DNA of 55,192 nucleotides from Erythrobacteraceae bacterium. GTDB lineage: Bacteria; Pseudomonadota; Alphaproteobacteria; Sphingomonadales; Sphingomonadaceae. The stretch lies in assembly GCA_027486035.1 (NCBI GenBank), contig JAIXPX010000001.1, positions 1 to 55,192 on the forward strand. The letters are read 5' to 3'. Position 1 is the stretch's first letter, and the number at the start of each line of letters is the position of its first letter. The position numbers and the translations under genes are program-made. The notes under the pieces were generated by a model. It was not told the DNA's origin, made no database searches, and was given only the letters and a program-made list of their open reading frames with translations. Positions 24,954 to 34,494 of this stretch are shown here, piece by piece.

Positions 24954-25784
24954 TCAATCGCCCAGCCACGCAAACCTGAGCGAACCCCTGTGCCCTTCCG
25001 GCGCCAGCACGGCGCGCAGGGCCTCCAGCAGGGGCGGTAGTCCCTGCGTGAAGGCATAGGGCGGGTTGACGATGAACAGGCCCGCCCCGTTGAAGATGCC
25101 GGGCTGATCGGCGTCATAGAGCCAATGCTCGATCGTCAGGAGCTTCGGGATGCCGAGTCGGCGCAGCTTCTCCTTCCAGCGCTGATGGATGCCGCGGTCC
25201 TTGAGCGGATACCAGATCACGGTCACGCCGTGCCCCCACTTGCGGTGGGCGGCAGCGAGGGTGGCGGTGATCCGGTCGCGCTCATCGGCCTGCTCGTAAG
25301 GCGGGTCGACCAACACGGCCCCGCGCGCGGTTCTGGTTGGCAGCATCGCCAGCCACAATTCGTAGGCATCGCGTTCGTGCACGGCAGCGGGCGTGCCGCG
25401 CATCGCGCTGCGCAAGGCGCGGGCGTCCTCGGGGTGCTTCTCGTTGAGGATTAGCGCGTCCTGTTCCCGCAGGAGCCGGGCAAGGATGCGGGGACTTCCA
25501 GGGTAGAGGCGCGGTTCCTCTCCCGCATTCACCGCCCGGACCGCAGCGCGATAGTCGCCGAGCAAGGGACCGGTGTCGGCAAGGGCGCGCAGCACGCCCC
25601 CGGTCGCCTCGCCGGTGCGCGTCGCCTCCTCGCCCTGAAGGTCATAGATCCCGCAGCCGGCATGGGTGTCGATGAAGGTCAAGGCGGAGTCCTTCAGCTG
25701 CAAGGCCTGCACCAGCGCGATCAGCAGGCAGTGCTTGACGACATCGGCATTGTTGCCGGCATGGAAGGAGTGGCGGTAGTTCAC
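24954..25784 (-). CDS. rlmJ: 23S rRNA (adenine2030-N6)-methyltransferase RlmJ
   Basis: A 276-residue RlmJ (formerly YhiR/ComJ). The N-terminal [18 protein letters not shown] is the family hallmark; [13 protein letters not shown] forms the SAM-binding loop and VDPPYEQ (about 159-165) is the catalytic DPPY of N6-adenine methyltransferases. It methylates A2030 of 23S rRNA. It overlaps the upstream pseudouridine synthase gene by 4 bases on the minus strand, forming an rRNA-modification pair, and converges with the response regulator gene. Confidence 0.93.
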   Translation of the reverse strand: MNYRHSFHAGNNADVVKHCLLIALVQALQLKDSALTFIDTHAGCGIYDLQGEEATRTGEATGGVLRALADTGPLLGDYRAAVRAVNAGEEPRLYPGSPRILARLLREQDALILNEKHPEDARALRSAMRGTPAAVHERDAYELWLAMLPTRTARGAVLVDPPYEQADERDRITATLAAAHRKWGHGVTVIWYPLKDRGIHQRWKEKLRRLGIPKLLTIEHWLYDADQPGIFNGAGLFIVNPPYAFTQGLPPLLEALRAVLAPEGHRGSLRFAWLGD

Positions 25785-26329
25785 GCGGCGATCTCCGTGA
25801 ATGCGCCGGGCGCGATCCCCGCGACAGTCCGGTCGCCGATCGACCAGCGCACCAGCCGCAAGGTGGGCAGCCCGACCGCGGCCGTCATGCGCCGCACCTG
25901 CCGGTTGCGCCCTTCGCGGATGACGATTTTCAACCAGGCGTCGGGGACGGACTTGCGCGCGCGGATCGGTGGATCGCGGGGCCAGAGATCGGGTGGGTCG
26001 ATGCGCAGTGCCTCGGCCGGGAGCGTCATGCCGTCCTTGAGCCGGACGCCCTTGCGCAAGCTCTCCAGCGCGTGCTCTTGCGGATCACCTTCGACCTGCA
26101 CGAGATAGGTCTTGGGCAGCTTGTAGCGCGGGTCGGCGATGCGCGCCTGAAGCTGCCCGTCATCAGTCAGCAGCAGGAGGCCCTCGCTATCCCGGTCGAG
26201 CCGCCCTGCCGGGTACACACCCTTCACCGCGATGAAGTCCGACAGGGTCGCGCGCGCCGTGGGTGATCCACGGTCGGTGAATTGGGACAGGACGCCAAAG
26301 GGTTTGTTGAACAGCAGGAGCCGGGCCAT
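25781..26329 (-). CDS. Pseudouridine synthase, RluE/RsuA family
   Basis: A 182-residue pseudouridine synthase without an S4 domain. The N-terminal [17 protein letters not shown], catalytic [20 protein letters not shown] (Asp45) and [10 protein letters not shown] near the C-terminus are RsuA/RluE signatures. The short length and lack of S4 match RluE, which modifies U2457 of 23S rRNA; the exact target is inferred. It is translationally coupled to rlmJ through a 4-base overlap. Confidence 0.88.
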   Translation of the reverse strand: MARLLLFNKPFGVLSQFTDRGSPTARATLSDFIAVKGVYPAGRLDRDSEGLLLLTDDGQLQARIADPRYKLPKTYLVQVEGDPQEHALESLRKGVRLKDGMTLPAEALRIDPPDLWPRDPPIRARKSVPDAWLKIVIREGRNRQVRRMTAAVGLPTLRLVRWSIGDRTVAGIAPGAFTEIAA

Positions 26330-26501
26330 TGCGCCCTCATACCGTCAGGCGGCGCCGATGTCTTCATGCCGGTGCCGCGACGGAATGCGTTGACAATGCT
26401 CCGGGAAGTCGCAAAGGGATGAGATAACGTTTCACACTTGCATTCCGAGTGCGCTCGGGGCGCAAAGACGAAGCGGCCAACCTCCTTCCCATGGATCTTT
26501 C

Positions 26502-28658
26502 ATGACGAGCCATCGCGCCATCCTCGCTGCCTGCCTGTCCTCCAGCGCGCTCCTTGCGCTGCCCGCACCGCTTCTGGCCGCAGATGCCGACGCGGAAGCC
26601 GCCGAGACCGATGCCCCAGATGGCATCGTCATTACCGGCACGCGCCCGGCCTATCGCGGCGCGTTCGAGCCCCTCGACGTGCCCCAGGCCGAACAGGTGA
26701 TCGGTCCGCAGCAGCTGCGCGACATCAACGCGCTCGATTTGAACGCCGCGCTTGATCTGTCGGCCTCGGTGGCGCGGCAGAACAATTTCGGCGGGCTGTG
26801 GAACGCCTTTGCGGTCCGCGGCTTCGTCGGCGACGAGAACCTGCCGAGCAATTACCTCGTCAACGGTTTCAACGCCGGGCGCGGCTTTGCCGGCCCGCGC
26901 GATCTGTCGGGGATCGAGGCGGTCGAAATCCTCAAGGGCCCGCGCGCGGCGCTGTTCGGGCGCGGCGAGCCGGGCGGGACGATCAACCTCGTCACCAAGC
27001 GCCCCAAGTTCGAAAGCGCGGGCGAGATCCGGCTGCTGGCCGGTTCCTTCGAGACCTACCGCGCAGATGCCGACGTGCAGACCACGCTCGGCGATGCCAT
27101 CGGCGTGCGCTTCGTCGGCTTCTACGAGGACGCAGGCTCCTTCCGCGATACGGTGGAGAGCGAGCGCTACGGCTTCATGCCTTCGGTTGCGGTCAAGCTG
27201 GGTGATGCGACCCGCGTGGTCTACGAACTCGAATATGCCCGCCAGGAAATCCCCTTCGATCGCGGCGTGGTGGCAGTGAACGGCGCGCTTGGCGTGATCC
27301 CGCGCAGCCGCTTCCTCGGCGAGCCGGGCGAAGGGCCGAACATCGCCGAGGTGCTCGGCCACCAGATCGAATTGCAACACGATTTCTCCGACAACTGGAG
27401 CGCGCTGGTCGGGGTCAATTACCGCGATACCTCGTTGCAGGGCACTTCGACCGAGGCCGAGCTGACCGGGAGCCGACAGCGCTTGTTGCGCGACGGGCGC
27501 ACACTCACCCGCCAGCGCCGGTTCCGCGACTACGACGCGACCTATTTCGTCGCGCGCGCCGAACTGGCGGGCAATTTCACCACCGGCAATGTCACCCACC
27601 GGGTGCTGATCGGCGCGGATACCGACCGGTTCGAAAATGACCAGGTATTTCTACGGGTGCGCGCGCCGAGCCTCGCCAGCAACCCAACCGAGCAGCAGCT
27701 CCAGGCGATCGACATCTTCAACCCGGTCTATGGCCGCTTCCCGCTGCCCACGCCCACCCCGCTCACCAACCGCGTCGAAGTGCAGAAGGCGACCGGCATC
27801 TACGGCCAGTACCAGATCAGCATCGCCGAGACCGTCGAGCTGCGCGTCGGCGGGCGCTATGACGATTACGACCAGCGCCTCACCGATCGCGCCGCAGCCG
27901 GGCGGGTGACGCGCACCGGCGAGAACCGCTTCAGCCCGCAGGTCGGCGCAGTGTGGCACGCGACGCCCGAACTGTCGGTCTATGCCACCTATGGCGAGAA
28001 CTTCCGCCCGCTCTCGGGCGCGGATTTCGCCGGCAATGCCTTCGATCCCAACCAGTCGAAAAGCATCGAGGGCGGGATCAAGTATGCCGCCGCCAATGGC
28101 CGCCTGACTGCTACGGCCACCGTCTTCAGCATCCAGCAGGGCAACATCCTCGTCTCCGATCCGGTCAATGCCGGCTTCACCCTCGCGGGCGGCGAGGCGC
28201 GCAGCCGCGGCTTCGAATTCGACCTCAACGGCGAAATCGCCGAGGGTCTCGATCTGTGGGTGTCCTATGCCTATGTCGATGCCGAGGTGGAAAACGATGT
28301 TGCCGACCCCGATTTCGGCAAGCTGATCCGCGCCGGTGACCCGCTTCTCAACATTCCCGAGCACACCCTCAACATCCAGCTCGCCTATTCGACCCGGATC
28401 GCCGAGCGCGCTGTGCGCCTGGGCGGCGGGGTGCTCCATGTCAGCGAGCGGCTGGGCGAGGTGGGCACCACCTTCGAACTGCCCGATTACACCCTCGCCC
28501 GCCTGTTCGCCGAAACCGAGGTGACCGAGGGCGTGCGCCTGCGGCTCGATATCGACAACCTGTTCGACACCACCTGGTACAGCAATTCCTTCTCGCAGCT
28601 GTGGGTCCAGCCCGGTACCCCGCGCAATGTGCGGGTGACCGCCAGCTTCGCGTTTTGA
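26502..28658 (+). CDS. TonB-dependent siderophore-type receptor
   Basis: A 718-residue receptor with signal peptide MTSHRAILAACLSSSALLALPAPLLA, a TonB-box-like DGIVITGTR, a plug (about 50-190) with AFAVRGFVGDENLPSNYLVNG, IEAVEILKGPRAALFGRGEP and GGTINLVTKRP, and a beta-barrel ending in VRVTASFAF. The plug resembles the TIGR01783 siderophore receptor group. It lacks an STN domain, so it does not signal to an anti-sigma factor. It is the first gene of a five-gene operon with an ABC-2 transporter and a zinc amidohydrolase. Iron chelate uptake is likely but not certain; a peptide-like ligand is the alternative. No Fur box was identified by eye in 26330-26501. Confidence 0.85.
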   Translation: MTSHRAILAACLSSSALLALPAPLLAADADAEAAETDAPDGIVITGTRPAYRGAFEPLDVPQAEQVIGPQQLRDINALDLNAALDLSASVARQNNFGGLWNAFAVRGFVGDENLPSNYLVNGFNAGRGFAGPRDLSGIEAVEILKGPRAALFGRGEPGGTINLVTKRPKFESAGEIRLLAGSFETYRADADVQTTLGDAIGVRFVGFYEDAGSFRDTVESERYGFMPSVAVKLGDATRVVYELEYARQEIPFDRGVVAVNGALGVIPRSRFLGEPGEGPNIAEVLGHQIELQHDFSDNWSALVGVNYRDTSLQGTSTEAELTGSRQRLLRDGRTLTRQRRFRDYDATYFVARAELAGNFTTGNVTHRVLIGADTDRFENDQVFLRVRAPSLASNPTEQQLQAIDIFNPVYGRFPLPTPTPLTNRVEVQKATGIYGQYQISIAETVELRVGGRYDDYDQRLTDRAAAGRVTRTGENRFSPQVGAVWHATPELSVYATYGENFRPLSGADFAGNAFDPNQSKSIEGGIKYAAANGRLTATATVFSIQQGNILVSDPVNAGFTLAGGEARSRGFEFDLNGEIAEGLDLWVSYAYVDAEVENDVADPDFGKLIRAGDPLLNIPEHTLNIQLAYSTRIAERAVRLGGGVLHVSERLGEVGTTFELPDYTLARLFAETEVTEGVRLRLDIDNLFDTTWYSNSFSQLWVQPGTPRNVRVTASFAF

Positions 28659-28678
28659 CCGACGTGGAACCGCTTGCC

Positions 28679-29398
28679 GTGACCCCTGCACTCGAAGCCC
28701 ACGCCCTCTCGCTGGTGCGCGAGGGCAGCCGAGTGCTGGATGACGTATCCTTCACCGTGGCGCCCGGCGAGATCTATGCGCTGCTCGGCGGCAACGGGGC
28801 AGGCAAGTCGACGACGCTGCTGACCTTTCTCGGCTTCCTTTCGCCTTCCGGGGGAAGCGTGCAGGTCAACGGGCGCGAGGTTGGCGCCGATGTCGCAGCG
28901 GCGCGCGGCGCGATCGCCTACCTGCCCGAGGCGGCAACCCTGTATGGCCATCTCGATGCCTACGAGAACCTTGCCTATTTTCTCGATTTGGCCGGGCGCC
29001 GGGTCGATCGTGCCGCGCTGGAAGCGGCGCTCGATCAGGTGGCGCTGCCTCCGGAGGCGCGCGGGCGGCGGATGCAGACCTACTCCAAGGGGATGCGCCA
29101 GAAGACCGCAATCGCCCTTGCCTTGCTGCGCGACACCCCCATCCTGTTGCTCGACGAACCCACTTCGGGTCTCGATCCGGTGGCGATCGATGAATTCCAC
29201 GCGATGGTGAAGGCGCTCGCGGCGGCTGGACGCACGGTGCTGATGGTTACCCACGATGTCTATGGCGCTTGCCAGGTCGCCGACCGTGTCGGCCTGCTGC
29301 GCGGCGGCAGACTGGTGGGAAGCTTCGAGGCCGGACCGCAAGGCCGGATCGACACCGAAACGGTCCATGCCGCCTTTGCTGCGCGCGGGGCCTCATGA
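28679..29398 (+). CDS. ABC transporter ATP-binding protein (ABC-2 type)
   Basis: About 239 residues, with Walker A GGNGAGKST, Q-loop region, a signature-like YSKGMRQKTAIALAL, Walker B ILLLDEPTSGLDP and the H-switch VTHD. The single nucleotide-binding domain is of the ABC-2 export/CcmA-like class. The start is uncertain: GTG 28679 has TGGA 9-10 bases upstream, while TTG 28655 would overlap the receptor stop. Its stop overlaps the first permease gene (ATGA). Confidence 0.88.
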   Translation: MTPALEAHALSLVREGSRVLDDVSFTVAPGEIYALLGGNGAGKSTTLLTFLGFLSPSGGSVQVNGREVGADVAAARGAIAYLPEAATLYGHLDAYENLAYFLDLAGRRVDRAALEAALDQVALPPEARGRRMQTYSKGMRQKTAIALALLRDTPILLLDEPTSGLDPVAIDEFHAMVKALAAAGRTVLMVTHDVYGACQVADRVGLLRGGRLVGSFEAGPQGRIDTETVHAAFAARGAS

Positions 29399-30831
29399 GC
29401 CTTGTCTTTCGGATTGCGCGGGAGGAATGGCGGCTGTGGTCGCGCTCGCGTGTCGTGGTGATCGCCGCGCTGACGATCGCGGTGCTGGTCGGGGTGACCA
29501 GCCTCCTCACCGCTCGGGGTGTGGCGGATCAGGCAGCCAACCGGACCGCGCGCCAGGCGGAGGCCGAGGCTGCCTTTTTCGCCCAGCCTGATCGTCATCC
29601 GCACCGGATGGTTCATTATGGCCACTATGCCTTCCGTACCCCCCCTCCACTCGCGGTCTTCGATCCGGGGGTGGACGCGGTCACGGGACAATCGATCTTT
29701 CTTGAAGGCCACCGACAGAACACCGCGATGTTCGCCGATGCCCGATCAGGGGCGGACCTGGGGGGCTTCGCCGCGCTGACGCCGGCCAGCCTCTACCAGC
29801 TGCTCGTGCCCTTGCTGCTGATCGTCCTTGGCCATGGCATTGTACTGCGCGAACGCGAGAGCGGGACGCTGGCGGTGCATCTGGCGCAAGGGCAATCGGG
29901 CCTGACGCTGATGCTGGGCAAGGCACTGGCGCTTGCCGGTGTTGGAGGGCTGCTGCTGTTGCCGGTTGCGGCGCTGGCTCTTGCCGCAATCGCCGGGGGG
30001 GAGGCGCCGCTTGCCGCCGTGCTGCTGGTGGGGGGCTATGCCCTGTACCTCGCCGTCTGGGCCCTGTTCGTGCTCGCCGTATCGCTCTGGCTAGACCGGC
30101 GCAGCGTGGCGCTGGGGATGCTGGTGTTTGCTTGGCTCGTGACCTCGCTGGTGGTGCCGCGCATCGCCATCGATGCAGCGAGCGCCGCGGTCGAGGCGCC
30201 GGGCAAGATCGAGAGCGATCTGGCGATGCTCTCGCGCCAGCGCGCAATCGGCGACGGGCACAATGCTGCAGATCCGGCATTCGAGGCGCTGCGCAAGCAG
30301 GTGCTCGATCAATATGGCAAGCAAGACGTCGCGCAGTTGCCGATCAACTGGCGCGGCGTGGTGGCGGACTATTCGGAAAAGAAGCTCACTGCCTTAATGA
30401 ACGAAATTGCCGAAGATCGCATGACGCGCGAGGCGGCGCAATCGCGCGTCGTGACGGCTTTCGGGATCGTCTCTCCCGCCTTGGCACTGGGTGCAGCGTC
30501 GCGGGCGCTGGCGGGGACAGACCTGGCCACCCATCACCGCTTTCTCCGCGAGAGCGAGGTGCTGCGGTACGACTTCGTGCAGGCGCTCAACAATCTCCAT
30601 GCACGTGCGCTCACCTATGCCGACGACGCCGCGCGCAGCTCCGATCCCGAGGCCGAGGCGCGCACCCGGGTGAGCGCAAAGGCCTGGAGTCTGCTCGCTT
30701 CCTTCCGTTTCGTCCCCGACCCCGCTTCCGCGCGCGCCGCGCGAGCCGTGCAGCCGCTGGGTCTGCTGGTCTTCTGGCTGGCCGTGCTGTGTTGCGCGGT
30801 CGTGGTCGGTGCGCGCAGGCTGCGGCCATGA
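29395..30831 (+). CDS. ABC-2 permease with DUF3526-type architecture (first)
   Basis: A 478-residue integral membrane subunit. One N-terminal span (VVVIAALTIAVLVGVTSLL) precedes a periplasmic loop of about 110 residues, then five or so spans (LYQLLVPLLLIVLGHGIVL to MLVFAWLVTSLVV), a second large periplasmic domain and a final span (LGLLVFWLAVLCCAVVVGAR). The LRERESGTLAVHLAQG segment after the second span is the ABC-2 coupling region. The large loops resemble the DUF3526 group. ATGA overlaps on both sides mean tight cotranslation with the ATPase and the second permease. Confidence 0.75.
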   Translation: MSLVFRIAREEWRLWSRSRVVVIAALTIAVLVGVTSLLTARGVADQAANRTARQAEAEAAFFAQPDRHPHRMVHYGHYAFRTPPPLAVFDPGVDAVTGQSIFLEGHRQNTAMFADARSGADLGGFAALTPASLYQLLVPLLLIVLGHGIVLRERESGTLAVHLAQGQSGLTLMLGKALALAGVGGLLLLPVAALALAAIAGGEAPLAAVLLVGGYALYLAVWALFVLAVSLWLDRRSVALGMLVFAWLVTSLVVPRIAIDAASAAVEAPGKIESDLAMLSRQRAIGDGHNAADPAFEALRKQVLDQYGKQDVAQLPINWRGVVADYSEKKLTALMNEIAEDRMTREAAQSRVVTAFGIVSPALALGAASRALAGTDLATHHRFLRESEVLRYDFVQALNNLHARALTYADDAARSSDPEAEARTRVSAKAWSLLASFRFVPDPASARAARAVQPLGLLVFWLAVLCCAVVVGARRLRP

Positions 30832-32075
30832 GCGCGCTGCTGCGCGAGACGCGCTTCCTGCTGCGCGATCGTGGAGCGGTCTTGTGGATCGCGCTTGCCC
30901 TGCTGCTTTCGGCAGCGGCCACCGGCTTCGGCATTGTCGAGGTGCGTGATCAACGTGCTACTATCGCTATGCTGCTGGAAGAGGACGCGAGGGAACGCAA
31001 AAGCGCGCTCGCGGGGCAGGAGGACTGGGGCGGAGCCGCCTACGCGGCCTTTCACCTCACCTATGCGCCCCCATCCGACCTTGCCTTCGCGGCGCTCGGC
31101 CAGCGCGATACGGCGCCGTGGCTGCACCGGGTGCGCATACTCGCGCTCGAGGGGCAGATCCACGAGGCCGACACCAGGAATGCCGATTTCGGCCTGATCG
31201 GCCGGTTCGACTTCGCCTTCATGGCAGCAACCCTTGCGCCCCTATTGCTGATCCTCCTGCTCCACGATCTGCGCAGTGCCGAGCGTGTGGCTGGTCGGCA
31301 CGATCTGCTGGTGGCGACGGCTGGCGCTGCCAGGCAGGTGTGGCTGCCGCGGGCACTGGTGCGGTTTATCGGTCTCTCGCTTGGCGTGATGGTGCCGTTC
31401 TGGATCGGAGCGGGCTTCGAGGGCACGGCCCCGGGCAAGGTGGTGACGGGAAGCGCGCTGGTGATCGGCGCGCTGCTGATATGGTGGCTGCTGGTCGAGC
31501 TGGTGGCGCGCGGCAAGGCCAGCCCGCCCGTGCAGCTCACCGGGCTCGTTGGCCTGTGGATCGCGCTCGCCCTGCTTGTTCCCGCCACCGCCCGTGCCTT
31601 GATCGAGGCACACACGCCGGTACCCGACGGGGCGGAAATCCTGATGCTCCAACGCGAGGCGGTCAACGATGCCTGGGACAAGCCGAAGGCGGCGACGATG
31701 CAACCCTTCCTTGCCCGCTACCCGGAGTGGCAGGCCTGGGGTGCGGTCGACAAGCCCTTCGCGTGGAAGTGGTATTTCGCCTTCCAGGAGGTCGGTGACA
31801 TGCAGGCGGAGCCGCTTGCGAAATCGTGGCGCGAGGGCGGGCTGGCACGCGATAAGGCTGCCGGGATCGCTGCTTTTCTGTCCCCTGCTTCGCTGGTCGA
31901 ACGCGGTTTCGAGCGATTGGCCGGCACGGATTCGCGCGCGACAATCGCCTATGAGGACCGCGTACGCCTTTTCCACGCGAAGCTGCGGGCCTTCCACTAC
32001 CCTTTGCTGTTCCGCGAGCCGCCCTATGATCCGCTGGCCTTTGCCAAGCTGCCGCGTTACCGGCCCGAACCATGA
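30828..32075 (+). CDS. ABC-2 permease with DUF3526-type architecture (second)
   Basis: A 415-residue membrane protein related in layout to the preceding gene: an N-terminal span (GAVLWIALALLLSAAATGFG), a periplasmic loop ending in IGRFDFAFMAATLAPLLLIL, a cytoplasmic coupling segment (LRSAERVAGRHDLLVATAGA), further spans, and a periplasmic C-terminal region without a closing span that ends in FAKLPRYRPEP. The two permeases probably form a heterodimer with the ATPase. It overlaps both neighbours by ATGA. Confidence 0.75.
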   Translation: MSALLRETRFLLRDRGAVLWIALALLLSAAATGFGIVEVRDQRATIAMLLEEDARERKSALAGQEDWGGAAYAAFHLTYAPPSDLAFAALGQRDTAPWLHRVRILALEGQIHEADTRNADFGLIGRFDFAFMAATLAPLLLILLLHDLRSAERVAGRHDLLVATAGAARQVWLPRALVRFIGLSLGVMVPFWIGAGFEGTAPGKVVTGSALVIGALLIWWLLVELVARGKASPPVQLTGLVGLWIALALLVPATARALIEAHTPVPDGAEILMLQREAVNDAWDKPKAATMQPFLARYPEWQAWGAVDKPFAWKWYFAFQEVGDMQAEPLAKSWREGGLARDKAAGIAAFLSPASLVERGFERLAGTDSRATIAYEDRVRLFHAKLRAFHYPLLFREPPYDPLAFAKLPRYRPEP

Positions 32076-33145
32076 GCATGATCCGCCGCCTGTTCCTTGC
32101 AGCGCTCGTCTTGATGCTGACCGGCAGCCCCGCTCTGGCCGCGCGTGGGCCGGAGCCTTTTGCCATCGCCGGCCACAGCGTTGCGCCGGGCAAGCGCGCC
32201 GATATCCGCATCATCGTGCCTGCTGGCAGCGATGGGGAAACCTTCATCCCGGTGACGGTCTTGCACGGGGTGCGCCCGGGCAAGGTGCTGGCGGTCGTGG
32301 CGGGTGTCCACGGCTTCGAATTCGCCTCGATCCTCGCCGCCGAACGGCTGGCCGAGCACGTTGATCCGGCGAGCCTGGCGGGGACGCTGGTGCTGGTGCG
32401 CGTCGCCAATATCCCCGCCTTCGAGGGGCGCTCGCCCAACGTCAATCCCGTCGACCGCAAGAACCTCAACCGCGTCTTTCCCGGCGATCCGCACGGCACC
32501 CAGACCCAGCGCATCGCCGATCTGATCTCGCGCGAGGTGGTCGCGCGGAGCGATTTTCTGATCGATGCACACAGCGGCGACGGAGCGGAGTTTCTCGATG
32601 CTTTCGTAGGCGCTTACGGCGGCCCGCTCGCCACCGATTTTCCGCTGGCGCTGGACGTCGCGCGCGGCTTCGGCTTTCCCAATATCGTGCGCTATTCGAT
32701 GATGACCCAGGCGCAGATCGATAGCGGCCGCTCGCTCAACCGGCAGGGCGTGGCAATGGGCAAGCCCACGGTCCTCGTGGAGATCGGCCAGAACGGCAGC
32801 CGTGACGAGACCCATGTCGCCGCCATTGTCGCCGGGGTCGAAAATGCGCTGGCGATCCTTGGCATCGCCGATAAGCCGGTGCGCCAACCCGTCGCTCCGG
32901 CGCGCCTGTTCGATGGCAGCACGGCAATCAAGGCGACCCGGGCCGGCATCTATCACCCCGTGCAACGCGTACCGCGCCCGCTTGCCAAGGGCGAACTCGT
33001 GGGCATCATCCGCGATTACACCGGCCGCGAGGTCGAGCGTCTCGTGTCGCCGGTGAATGGCTATGCCCTCTACGGGATCACTGGCCCGCCGGTCGAAGCA
33101 GGCGATGACGTGGTGACAATCGCCATCCCCGCCGCCGGCTTCTAG
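32072..33145 (+). CDS. Secreted AstE/aspartoacylase-type zinc hydrolase
   Basis: A 357-residue M14-like amidohydrolase of the succinylglutamate desuccinylase/aspartoacylase family. A signal peptide (MSMIRRLFLAALVLMLTGSPALAA) puts it in the periplasm, unlike cytoplasmic AstE. Zinc ligands are His80 and Glu83 (AGVHGFEF) and His167 (LIDAHSGD); DRKNLNRVFPG (128-138) is the substrate-binding segment. A C-terminal beta-domain follows, with lipoyl-like character (GELVGIIRDYTGREVERLVSP). Family enzymes cleave small amide bonds next to a carboxylate. As the last gene of the receptor-ABC operon it probably trims an amide-linked ligand in the periplasm. Confidence 0.85.
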   Translation: MSMIRRLFLAALVLMLTGSPALAARGPEPFAIAGHSVAPGKRADIRIIVPAGSDGETFIPVTVLHGVRPGKVLAVVAGVHGFEFASILAAERLAEHVDPASLAGTLVLVRVANIPAFEGRSPNVNPVDRKNLNRVFPGDPHGTQTQRIADLISREVVARSDFLIDAHSGDGAEFLDAFVGAYGGPLATDFPLALDVARGFGFPNIVRYSMMTQAQIDSGRSLNRQGVAMGKPTVLVEIGQNGSRDETHVAAIVAGVENALAILGIADKPVRQPVAPARLFDGSTAIKATRAGIYHPVQRVPRPLAKGELVGIIRDYTGREVERLVSPVNGYALYGITGPPVEAGDDVVTIAIPAAGF

Positions 33146-33435
33146 GCTTGCAGACCTAGTTTCCTCGCTAGGGTCTGGCGCGGAGTACACGGGAATTTGG
33201 TGTCGGCACCATATTGCCGTGCATGCTGCGGGCAAGCTCGCCGGCAAGACCAAGCCGCAGCCGTGATGGTTTGCATTTCTCCGGCTGTCGGGGGCTATCC
33301 GTGACCCCAGCGTGACCCCCAAGACCCGTTAGTCTTTTGTACATAGGGGTAGATGGTGCTGGATGGGCCCCGTGCGATAAACCGCCAGAAAAAGAGCGTT
33401 TTTCTAGCCGCGGCCGGACGATTGAAGAGGGAGGC

Positions 33436-33509
<74 letters not shown>

Positions 33510-33570
33510 CCGCTCGGTTGCGCGCCAATGCCACCGTTTGCGCGGCAAGGTCAACGTCGTTTTGCCCGGT

Positions 33571-34437
33571 TCACCTTCGCGCAGGGCCAACAGGCATGTT
33601 GTCGATCAGCCGCGTGTCGCCGATCCGGGCGGCGACCAGCAGGCGCGCCGGTTCCGGCCCGAGCGCGGCGAGCGGCGCGAGCGAGCGGGCATCGGCGAGC
33701 GCCGCGTAATCGACGCTGGAAAAGCCTGCCGCGATGATCCCGGCCTCAAGCTGCAAAAGCACCCCGGCAACCTGCGCGCCGCCTTCGATCCCGGCGATCG
33801 CTTCGCGCATGGCGCGGGGCAGGGCTGCGGCCGCCGTGCGCTGCCCGGGCGATAGATAGCGGTTGCGGCTGCTCATCGCCAGACCGTCCGCCTCGCGCAC
33901 GGTCGGCACGCCGATGATCGCATCGACATGCGGGCGGGTGAGATCGAGATCGCGCGCCATGGTGCGGATCACGGCGAGCTGCTGGAAGTCTTTCTCGCCG
34001 AAGAAGGCCATGTCGGGGGCGACCTGATTGAACAGCTTCAACACCACCGTCGCCACGCCGTCGAAGTGGCCGGGCCGGGCCGCACCGCACAGGCCCTCGC
34101 TCACCCCGGCAACGCTGACAGTCGTGGCGAAGCCGGCCGGGTACATGGCCTCGGGCCCCGGTGTCCACAGCAGCGAAACCCCTTCCGCCTCCAGCATTGC
34201 GGCATCGGCGGCAGGTTGGCGGGGATAGGCGTCCAGATCCTCGTTCGGGCCGAACTGCCTCGGGTTGACGAAGATCGAGGCGACCACGTGATCGGCCTCG
34301 GCACGGGCACGGCGCACCAGCGTGAGGTGCCCCTCGTGGAGCGCCCCCATGGTCGGGACCAGCGCGATCCGCGCTCCGTCGGCCCGGAGGCCTGCAAGGG
34401 CGGTTCTCAACATATCGAGCGAGGTGACCGTTTGCAC
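33571..34437 (-). CDS. panC: Pantothenate synthetase
   Basis: A 288-residue ATP-dependent pantoate:beta-alanine ligase, the last step of pantothenate synthesis. Signatures are VPTMGALHEGHL (28-39, with the nucleotide-binding His34/His37), SIFVNPRQFGPNEDL, FFGEKDFQQL and SSRNRYLSPGQR. I choose GTG 34437 (reading QTVTSLDML next), preceded by AAAGG, because family N-termini begin there; the frame is open much further upstream into the divergent mipZ gene. It stands alone on the minus strand, back to back with mipZ. Confidence 0.93.
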   Translation of the reverse strand: MQTVTSLDMLRTALAGLRADGARIALVPTMGALHEGHLTLVRRARAEADHVVASIFVNPRQFGPNEDLDAYPRQPAADAAMLEAEGVSLLWTPGPEAMYPAGFATTVSVAGVSEGLCGAARPGHFDGVATVVLKLFNQVAPDMAFFGEKDFQQLAVIRTMARDLDLTRPHVDAIIGVPTVREADGLAMSSRNRYLSPGQRTAAAALPRAMREAIAGIEGGAQVAGVLLQLEAGIIAAGFSSVDYAALADARSLAPLAALGPEPARLLVAARIGDTRLIDNMPVGPARR

Positions 34438-34494
34438 CGGCGGACCTTTCGAGGATAAACGGGTGAGAGACGCCCTAGCGGCGCTCGCTGTACG

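Noticed and set aside
26389..26394. TTGACA as a -35 box of the siderophore-receptor promoter
   Set aside because: No convincing -10 hexamer at 16-18 bases; left unassigned.
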